The notes under the pieces were generated by a model. The model searched no databases. It had not been told where the DNA came from and saw only the letters and a list, made by a program, of their open reading frames with translations. The position numbers and the translations under genes were made by a program. From Paenibacillus brevis (lineage in GTDB: Bacteria > Bacillota > Bacilli > Paenibacillales > Paenibacillaceae), in assembly GCF_018919145.1 (NCBI RefSeq), contig NZ_JAHLQJ010000001.1:1-64000 (forward strand): DNA of 64,000 nucleotides, in the 5' to 3' direction. Positions 58,407-64,000 of the stretch are shown here, in pieces. The stretch's first letter is position 1; each line of letters opens with the position of its first letter.

Positions 58407-59634
58407 CGTCTATCACCGCCCTTGATTTATTTTGCATCTGGTATTGATTTACTAGATTTACGTCAATGTAATTAAGCGACTGAGTAATACGATCCCCTCC
58501 GGGTATTGGTGGGAATCCCATAAGAGCGAGCTTTTGATTGTCCGTTAGTAACCCTTGTTCCCCCATGGTTTTGAGCAGGGATACCTTGGATGTGGTTGAC
58601 AGGTAATTCATTTCTCGGTGATACCAGACAATCTCATTGCCTGTGTCCAGCTCTCTCTCCGTAAACGTTGCCCTGGAAAACTTCTGACCAAAATAAATAA
58701 CCAGCGGCTCAAGCGTCTTCTCGTAGAACGCTTGGTACTGGTTATCATCAAATTCTCCGGTTAAGATGGGCAACGGTACTTTGAACCAATTCAGTACACT
58801 TTGTTGTAGGAATGCCATTGTTTCCTTGTCAATAAATTTTGCATCGCTTCTGACGGGAATAAACTCACCTTTTAAGTCAATAGGCAAAATAGCACTATCA
58901 CCTGAAGCAAGCAATTGTTCAAACCTTGATCTTTCTGCGCGTTGAGCATCGTCGTCCATCAACGTTGCCATTTTTAGCACGGCCTGAACAGCGGCATTTA
59001 TCTTCACCGCACGTTCTAATCCCTGCCGCAGCATGTGGTTTGTTTGCAGCACTTGCAGAAGGGCTGAGTTGTCTGGCTGTCCACTAGCTCCACCGCCCAT
59101 AAGTTCATTTACTGAGAACTTTTTGCGAAGGTGGATAATGTCACTGTAGGGAAAGGTGAAGTCAACTCCGCTACTAAAATAAAAGCGAATATGCATTACC
59201 CCCGTAGGGTCTTGGAGAAACTCGACCCTGCTCGGATCAATCGGGTAAAATCCCCGGTACGTCCTTCGCTCGCTTCCCGTGCTGAAATCAGAATCGAAGA
59301 TCGGAATAATAAAGGCATTGTAATTCATGAGCAGCAGCCAGATTATTTTTTCAATGAATTCGCTTGTTGTCATGAGTGGGTTAGGGCCGAATTTTAATAA
59401 CCTATTAATGTTCCCCTTGGGTATATCCTGCCTATCGCCAGTATTACGAATATGCCGCGGCTGCAATTTGCTCATCTCTGTAGCAATTACATCAATGCAG
59501 TTTTGGACAATATCAGACGCATAGATGTTTGATCCAAATTGGCTAAATACCGGAAGGCTACCATTCAGCATTTGGATTAACTTCGCTTCTCGCCGTCCTG
59601 TTGACCAACGGCGAAGTGTGTCCATTAAGCTCAT
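58396..59634 (-). CDS. Phage portal protein (HK97 family)
   Basis: A 412-aa portal that forms the DNA entry ring. NLLFN-like landmarks include IYASDIVQNCIDVIATEMS and LEPLVIYFGQKFSR. AAAGGAGGG precedes the ATG. It lies between the large terminase and the protease genes. Confidence 0.93.
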   Translation of the reverse strand: MSLMDTLRRWSTGRREAKLIQMLNGSLPVFSQFGSNIYASDIVQNCIDVIATEMSKLQPRHIRNTGDRQDIPKGNINRLLKFGPNPLMTTSEFIEKIIWLLLMNYNAFIIPIFDSDFSTGSERRTYRGFYPIDPSRVEFLQDPTGVMHIRFYFSSGVDFTFPYSDIIHLRKKFSVNELMGGGASGQPDNSALLQVLQTNHMLRQGLERAVKINAAVQAVLKMATLMDDDAQRAERSRFEQLLASGDSAILPIDLKGEFIPVRSDAKFIDKETMAFLQQSVLNWFKVPLPILTGEFDDNQYQAFYEKTLEPLVIYFGQKFSRATFTERELDTGNEIVWYHREMNYLSTTSKVSLLKTMGEQGLLTDNQKLALMGFPPIPGGDRITQSLNYIDVNLVNQYQMQNKSRAVIDDDE

Positions 59635-59655
59635 GCATTCCCTCCTTTCTTTAAT

Positions 59656-61365
59656 CTAAGCGCATAGGCGGAGAAAGTCGCTTCGGTTATCGATGTACAC
59701 GCGATAGCAAATGATGTTTGTTACAGCACCATCGATCTTCTTCTCGTCCTTGCCCTGTACTTTGATTGGCATTTGCTCCATCTTGGAATTGACCGTGATC
59801 GCCGTATTCTCAAGACAAAACTTATCCAGGCTATCATTGTTGTAATAAAGAAGATTGCTCTTAAGGTCAGCTTCAACAAGCTTCATCGGTTCCGACATCG
59901 GGCCCCAGTTTTGTTCAACCCGAACCATGTCAAAGCCAACTTCCTCCATTTCCTTCACCCAATAGATTGCCGACCACTTGTCATAGCCTATTTTTAGGAA
60001 TCTGATTCCAAATTCCTTAACCAATTTGACGAACCATGCTGTTACCAGCCGGAAGTCATTCTCATTTCCATCACTGACGGTGATTCTTCCTTCCTTAATC
60101 CAAGCCTTATACTTCTCCAGGTCTTCCTTGGATAGCTGGGACAACTTTGATTCTGGAATGAAATATTGAGATATGGTGTACTTCTTGCCGTCCTTGTAGA
60201 ACAAAGCCCTTGCACACGCCAAGTCGCCTGATTTAGACAAGTCCACGCCGCCAACAGCAACACGCCCACGCAAATCATCAAGATTGAATCGTTGATCATT
60301 GGCATTTACGATATCCTCAGCCATAAGCCAAGCTGCCGCATTGTTCTGCTTGACGTTGAAGTCCTTCGCCAGCACAAATATTCGGGTTGCCTTATTGGTC
60401 TTGGCTTCTTCCAGCATGTTCCGTAGAAAAGACCATTTTTTGATTGTTCCAAGACCCGGGTTGCTTTTGACCCAAGTCCGTTCGTCCTGCCATATCTCCT
60501 GCTCACTGTCCTGAGTATAGAGCCAGACTAGCCAGCGAGGGCGATGTAATTCACGCTTCAGCACTTGGCGTGCTTCCTTCATGCGCTCGTCGAGATACCC
60601 GTCATTGGTGAATCCTTCAGTGGTAAGTTCGTAATATAACGGCTCGTCCTGAGTAGAGAGTGACTGGCGAATCGGCATGACTCCAGAGTTATCCTTCATC
60701 TCATGGACTTCATCGGCCGCACCTACCGCAATATTCCGACCTTCCTTGGCCCCCGTTTTTGCTGATATTTTCTTGATGTGCCCCTTGTTGCGATAGGAGA
60801 ACTTCCCCTTCTTCTTCCTTCGCTTGGGATTTCCAAAATATATCCCGGTCAGGTTCTTGCGGGTTACCTTATCCAGTGACGGTGACTCTTCTCTCATGGC
60901 ATTGATTGCGTCAAACATCAGCGCAGCTTGCTCATAGTCATTACTAGAGCAAAGGATTTTAATCCCTTCCGGTCCACAGAAGAATTCAGCAAGGTTCATC
61001 GCGCCGATTAACGGCGTTTTTCCATTTTTCCGACCAACAACAAAAAGCACGTCTTGGTATAGACGCACCCACTTGTCTATTTCATCGTCGAATATTTTGA
61101 ACGCATGAAGAGCAGTTATGAATGCCTTTTGAAACAGTTCAAGCTTAAACGGCTTACCAGCATATGGAGCCTCAAAGTGTCGGCATTTCTCTTCGATGAA
61201 CTTGATTCGCTTGTTGGCATCAGCCGGCTCAAACCGAATGTTTGGGTCACGCAAGTTCTCGTCCAGAATATCGAACATTTGAAGAAGTTCTTGCCCGACC
61301 AAGATTTCACCGGATCGGCATTTCGCCATATACTCATGAAGATAAGATGAATAAGGAGCGCTCAT
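59656..61365 (-). CDS. Terminase large subunit (Terminase_1 family)
   Basis: A 569-aa DNA-packaging motor. The ATPase has Walker A-like VVGRKNGKTPLIGA and Walker B-like AADEVHEM. The nuclease domain starts with VGGVDLSKSGDL carrying a metal-binding Asp. The ATG overlaps the stop of the P27-type small subunit gene (ATGA). This large subunit family usually pairs with P27-type small subunits. Confidence 0.94.
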   Translation of the reverse strand: MSAPYSSYLHEYMAKCRSGEILVGQELLQMFDILDENLRDPNIRFEPADANKRIKFIEEKCRHFEAPYAGKPFKLELFQKAFITALHAFKIFDDEIDKWVRLYQDVLFVVGRKNGKTPLIGAMNLAEFFCGPEGIKILCSSNDYEQAALMFDAINAMREESPSLDKVTRKNLTGIYFGNPKRRKKKGKFSYRNKGHIKKISAKTGAKEGRNIAVGAADEVHEMKDNSGVMPIRQSLSTQDEPLYYELTTEGFTNDGYLDERMKEARQVLKRELHRPRWLVWLYTQDSEQEIWQDERTWVKSNPGLGTIKKWSFLRNMLEEAKTNKATRIFVLAKDFNVKQNNAAAWLMAEDIVNANDQRFNLDDLRGRVAVGGVDLSKSGDLACARALFYKDGKKYTISQYFIPESKLSQLSKEDLEKYKAWIKEGRITVSDGNENDFRLVTAWFVKLVKEFGIRFLKIGYDKWSAIYWVKEMEEVGFDMVRVEQNWGPMSEPMKLVEADLKSNLLYYNNDSLDKFCLENTAITVNSKMEQMPIKVQGKDEKKIDGAVTNIICYRVYIDNRSDFLRLCA

Positions 61366-61850
61366 TCGAATTCACCGAGGTCATCGTCATCCTCTTCCAA
61401 CATATTTTTATTAAGAACACCATTTAAGGTCTTGATAATAACGGCATAGGCGCCGACATTTTTCAAGTACTGGCGAGCTGCTTCAACCGGCTTTTGCAAA
61501 TTCGGATTGTCCGGATGAATCTTCACGGTGCCCGTTTGTGCCAGCACTTTGCGCAGCTCCGCATTTTCAGCAAACAAAAAGGCTGCATCCTGGATGAGTC
61601 CATCCACCAGATCAGCCTTTTCAGGGTCCACTTTTGCAAAGACTTCGCGTAGTCTCGCCAATTCTTTGTCGCACTCGGCTTTATTCACCGGATTTTTCAC
61701 CTTCTCTCCGAATTTCGATTTTTTGGGTTTGCACCAAAATTGCGTCCCCTCTACGGTACCCCGCGCCTTCGCAAATTTTTTTGACCGGGGGGTTATCTTG
61801 AAATAAATAATAATGAAAAAGAAATAATCAGAGCAGCAACATACTTCCAT
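61362..61850 (-). CDS. P27-type terminase small subunit
   Basis: The C-terminal 100 residues are P27-like (DPEKADLVDGLIQDAAFLFA and TVKIHPDNPNLQKPVEAAR). The stated 5' end is the longest frame and is doubtful. Its first part overlaps the small membrane gene in another frame and has no ribosome site. A GTG at about 61688 behind GGAGAGAAGGTG is a better candidate. It is next to terL, its likely partner. Confidence 0.8.
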   Translation of the reverse strand: MEVCCCSDYFFFIIIYFKITPRSKKFAKARGTVEGTQFWCKPKKSKFGEKVKNPVNKAECDKELARLREVFAKVDPEKADLVDGLIQDAAFLFAENAELRKVLAQTGTVKIHPDNPNLQKPVEAARQYLKNVGAYAVIIKTLNGVLNKNMLEEDDDDLGEFE

Positions 61851-61924
61851 CCATCCGGATGAATTACGTCAAAGTAAAATGACCTGAGTGTTCGGAACAT
61901 TGCTCTGATTCGTTTGGGTATCAT
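61793..61924 (-). CDS. Small membrane protein, 43 aa
   Basis: Starts MIPKRIRAMFRTLRSFY and ends in one hydrophobic helix (WKYVAALIISFSLLFIS). GAGGTAG precedes the ATG. It lies just after the HNH fusion gene. A longer frame upstream is a shadow of that gene. The function is unknown. Confidence 0.55.
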   Translation of the reverse strand: MIPKRIRAMFRTLRSFYFDVIHPDGWKYVAALIISFSLLFISR

Positions 61925-61934
61925 TGTTACTACC

Positions 61935-62630
61935 TCATTCCTGATATTGTTCAAACCACTTATCAATGTATCCACGCCACTCTGCTTGCACATGCTGCCG
62001 CTGAGGATCAGTGTTAAGACGAGACATGCACTCATCCTTAGTTGCTTCGATGTACACCAACTCTGCTCCCAGATCGTTAGCTGTCCGCTCTCGCCTGAAC
62101 TTATCAGGATATCCGCCGATTACCCAAGCGTCTCCCCACTTGCCCATGCGAGTCTTGACATTATCCAGCAACAGATTGTGGATGCCCATCACATTGCTGA
62201 ATAGATTATCGGGCTTGTCATAAGACGGTTGTAACGATATTGCTTCATACAACTTATCCATGTCCACCACGATATCACCACGCATCATCCGTTCAGATAC
62301 AAATGTCTTCTTCCCGGACAGCGGCGGTCCGTAAACTAAATAAACGCTTCGGGCTCTCTTGGCTCCGAAACGCTTATGAATCTCATTATGGCATGTGTGG
62401 TGCACTAACTTGATCAGTGCAGGATTCAAAGAAATCGTGTGGTCGTGCACGTTATCCGGTGTAAGCTCGATCTCATGGTGAGCAACTACATCTCTGGATT
62501 TGAGGACGCGCAACCCACAGTGTTCACAATAAATCCCATCCTTTTTTGACCTCTCAACGATAAGAATCATCCGAAAGTCAATCCATTCCTGGGACGTATA
62601 GAATGCTTGGAGAACGCTATGCCTAGCCAT
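61935..62630 (-). CDS. HNH endonuclease domain fused to a P-loop kinase-like domain
   Basis: A 231-aa protein. Residues 1-90 are an HNH fold with CEHCGLR, VAHHEIELTPDN and HHTCHNEIHKRFG (two Cys, His-rich core). Residues 95-231 hold a Walker A motif GPPLSGKKTF, a GGYPDKFRRE segment and a C-terminal helix. The second part resembles nucleotide or polynucleotide kinases. HNH proteins beside terminases assist cos cleavage in several phages. The ATG at 62630 overlaps the upstream stop (TGATG). Confidence 0.85.
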   Translation of the reverse strand: MARHSVLQAFYTSQEWIDFRMILIVERSKKDGIYCEHCGLRVLKSRDVVAHHEIELTPDNVHDHTISLNPALIKLVHHTCHNEIHKRFGAKRARSVYLVYGPPLSGKKTFVSERMMRGDIVVDMDKLYEAISLQPSYDKPDNLFSNVMGIHNLLLDNVKTRMGKWGDAWVIGGYPDKFRRERTANDLGAELVYIEATKDECMSRLNTDPQRQHVQAEWRGYIDKWFEQYQE

Positions 62631-63373
62631 CACCACGCCTCCGCTCTTAACTTATTAACTTCAAGCTGCATTCGCTCAACTTTAAGCCGCAGCTCTTCAT
62701 CCGTCAGTTCATTGCGGTCAAACTGATCCAGCAACGTTATGCAGCGAAGCTTCCGACCTTGTACCGTAGACAATGCATTCTCGATGGCAAGGAGCCGCTC
62801 GAGCTTCTGTGGTGTCTTCGTGATAGTTTCTGTCTCGAGCATTTCATAATCGACTTTCAAATCGACCTGAAGGAAGCCGTCAACGAAAGCTGGAGTATCT
62901 CCCATATCCTCTACCGTTTTCTTAAACCGTTCTTTCTTAGAGGATAATGAGCTCGCATCCCAGCCCTCTTCAATCTGCTTGATATAACCCATGAGTTTAA
63001 ATTCACGGTACTCCAACAGATGGATCTCATTGACCAGTATTTGACGTGGGTCAGTCTCAGTTTTCATAAGCTGCAGCTTGTGTTCTGCTGCAATCTGGCT
63101 CATCCACATGGATTCATACATGCCATTCTTCCAGCCATTCTTGTTCCCTGGTGGTGCGCCGCCGCCTTTATTCCCGACCGCATTGGAGTTTCCTGGCTGC
63201 CCACCACGTTTTCTACTTGGCCGAGCTTCCCAGGCATCCTCATGTTTCCACTTCCGGATTAAAGACGGTGCCAGATCTAACTTCTTGGCTATCTCCACAA
63301 GCGGCATCGTCCGGCCACTCTTATCCCACATCAAAAACGCCTTGTCTCTTAATTCACTTCTTCGCCTACTCAC
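62630..63373 (-). CDS. XtmA-type terminase small subunit
   Basis: A 247-aa protein. The N-terminal SELRDKAFLMWDKSGRTMPL and IAKKLDLAPSLIRKWK are the DNA-binding helix-turn-helix of PBSX XtmA-like small subunits. A Gly/Asn-rich linker (GNSNAVGNKGGGAPPGNKNG) and a coiled C-terminus follow. The GTG start follows GGAGGTGGGGTG. It is the second small-subunit-like gene near terL. Confidence 0.88.
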   Translation of the reverse strand: MSRRRSELRDKAFLMWDKSGRTMPLVEIAKKLDLAPSLIRKWKHEDAWEARPSRKRGGQPGNSNAVGNKGGGAPPGNKNGWKNGMYESMWMSQIAAEHKLQLMKTETDPRQILVNEIHLLEYREFKLMGYIKQIEEGWDASSLSSKKERFKKTVEDMGDTPAFVDGFLQVDLKVDYEMLETETITKTPQKLERLLAIENALSTVQGRKLRCITLLDQFDRNELTDEELRLKVERMQLEVNKLRAEAW

Positions 63374-63616
63374 GCCATTTTCACCCCACCTCCGAACGCA
63401 TTCGTGTTTGAGTAGTACACTTTTCCCTGTTGTTTCCAGAACGTTACTTTAGCCGAATGAAGAAAGATGCTCTTTTCTGCTAAAATATGGTGTTTGAGTG
63501 AAACATAAAGGAATTGTGTTGCGGACAGACCTTGACCATTTTATTTGATTTCTTCATATATGCATCACTTTCCGGAAAATCGAGTGCGACATTAACCAGA
63601 TTGTGTTGCACCCATT
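63374..63616. promoter_or_regulatory. Putative late-operon control region
   Basis: No gene is seen in this 243-bp gap. GTGTTTGAGT occurs at 63404 and 63490, and ATTGTGTTGC at 63513 and 63600. The two pairs have nearly equal spacing of 86 and 87 bp. TTTCCGGAAA is a palindrome near 63570. These may be activator sites for the late genes. Confidence 0.4.
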
Positions 63617-64000
63617 TCAATGCATCTTGAGAATTGCACGGTCCAGAAGGTCCTGTGTGATGCCAATATAACGCAAAGTAACCCTCATATCGCTATGACA
63701 GAAGGCCTCCATTAGTAACGCTATATTTCGCTCGTCCTGGCGATACAGACGATAGCCCCAGGTCTTCCGGAGGGTATGACATCCGATTTCACTAAGTCCA
63801 AACTGTCGAGCTGCTTCATTTAGAAACCGATAGGCCGTTGTCCGGTCAATGGGCTGGTCTTTTAACTGACTTACCTTCTTTTTTTGCCGACTGGAAAACA
63901 AATACTCATAGTCTGCCTTTCCGGCAATGAACTGATCAAGATCGGAACGAATGCTTGGATGGAGAATAAACCTCTTCGCATTCCGGTTCTTCTTCTCCAT
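63617..64000 (-). CDS. Small tyrosine recombinase, 5' part beyond the window
   Basis: The C-terminal 127 residues of a recombinase: the active-site CHTLRKT (His and Arg), HSDMRVTLRYIG with the Tyr, and LLMEAFCHSD. The front half with the first Arg lies outside the window, so an in-frame ATG at the edge is probably internal. Small recombinases of this type are often encoded just upstream of terminase genes in Firmicutes phages; a late-gene role has been suggested rather than integration. Confidence 0.85.
   Translation of the reverse strand: MEKKNRNAKRFILHPSIRSDLDQFIAGKADYEYLFSSRQKKKVSQLKDQPIDRTTAYRFLNEAARQFGLSEIGCHTLRKTWGYRLYRQDERNIALLMEAFCHSDMRVTLRYIGITQDLLDRAILKMH

Noticed and set aside
63617..64000. 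Calling the partial recombinase the prophage integrase
   Set aside because: It is upstream of the terminase genes, far from the visible attachment site, and resembles small recombinase-like proteins of late regions; the missing half prevents a firm call.
1..64000. CRISPR arrays, rRNA genes and T-box leaders
   Set aside because: Reading both strands, I found no regularly spaced repeat array, no rRNA segments and no T-box motif such as TGGNACCGCG in the leaders examined.

Overview
The window looks like a chromosomal segment of a Paenibacillus-type Gram-positive bacterium. The evidence is purine-rich ribosome binding sites with frequent GTG and TTG starts, lipobox signal peptides, Firmicutes-style SOS and purine-riboswitch elements, and class Ib ribonucleotide reductase in nrdI-nrdE-nrdF order. 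The assignment is by gene content and style only. About two thirds is core and metabolic DNA of roughly 50% GC. From about 36.6 kb there is an AT-rich accretion zone, and from about 42.1 kb to the right edge an HK97-type siphovirus prophage that runs out of the window.

Region 1 (1-9.7 kb). A co-directional minus-strand run encodes a NusG-domain-II protein (EetA-like), a Gx-family membrane protein (EetB-like), the ECF module EcfA1-EcfA2-EcfT, a U32-family protein, a class III aminotransferase and a UbiA prenyltransferase. A divergent ApbE flavin transferase lipoprotein lies beside it. Together this resembles the flavin-based extracellular electron transfer gene set known from Listeria, with the ECF energising module built in. 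Two copies of a hairpin repeat with compensatory base changes flank the block.

Region 2 (10.3-23 kb). This holds a small membrane protein, a 168-bp inverted-repeat element, nrdIEF behind a promoter with two candidate NrdR boxes, and a family 8 glycosyltransferase. Next comes a seven-gene sulfur operon: two-domain rhodanese lipoprotein, rhodanese, TusA, TlpA-like thioredoxin, CcdA, YeeE/YedE transporter and cysteine synthase. A divergent beta-propeller lipoprotein follows. The region ends with a DMT-family transporter behind a guanine-class purine riboswitch whose terminator overlaps the aptamer, as in an ON switch.

Region 3 (23.2-36.4 kb). A carbohydrate-use cluster on the minus strand comprises an ABC sugar importer with two different permeases, a NagZ-type GH3 enzyme, an esterase and beta-phosphoglucomutase. 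Divergent from it are an AraC-type regulator fused to a GH39 catalytic domain and a chemoreceptor. The GH3 His-Asp dyad plus beta-phosphoglucomutase suggest phosphorolysis of imported beta-glucosides.

Region 4 (36.4-42.1 kb). This AT-rich zone holds an IS200-type element and a DUF4145 gene that are each broken by one in-frame TGA, a secreted protein plus lipoprotein pair, and decayed remnants including a lexA-like fragment. It ends at the 3' piece of a tRNA-Thr(CGU) gene, the likely prophage attachment site.

Region 5 (42.1-64 kb). The prophage is read right to left: a partial tyrosine recombinase, an XtmA-type small terminase, an HNH-P-loop fusion, a tiny membrane protein, a P27-type small terminase, large terminase, portal, protease, capsid, head-tail joining proteins and major tail protein. 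The tail chaperones G and GT follow with a canonical -1 slippery site, then a Com-like zinc ribbon, tape measure, distal tail protein and beta-helix tailspike. A tyrosine recombinase sits unusually inside the tail module, followed by a tail-hub protein, XhlA, holin, endolysin and a YolD-like gene under an SOS box.
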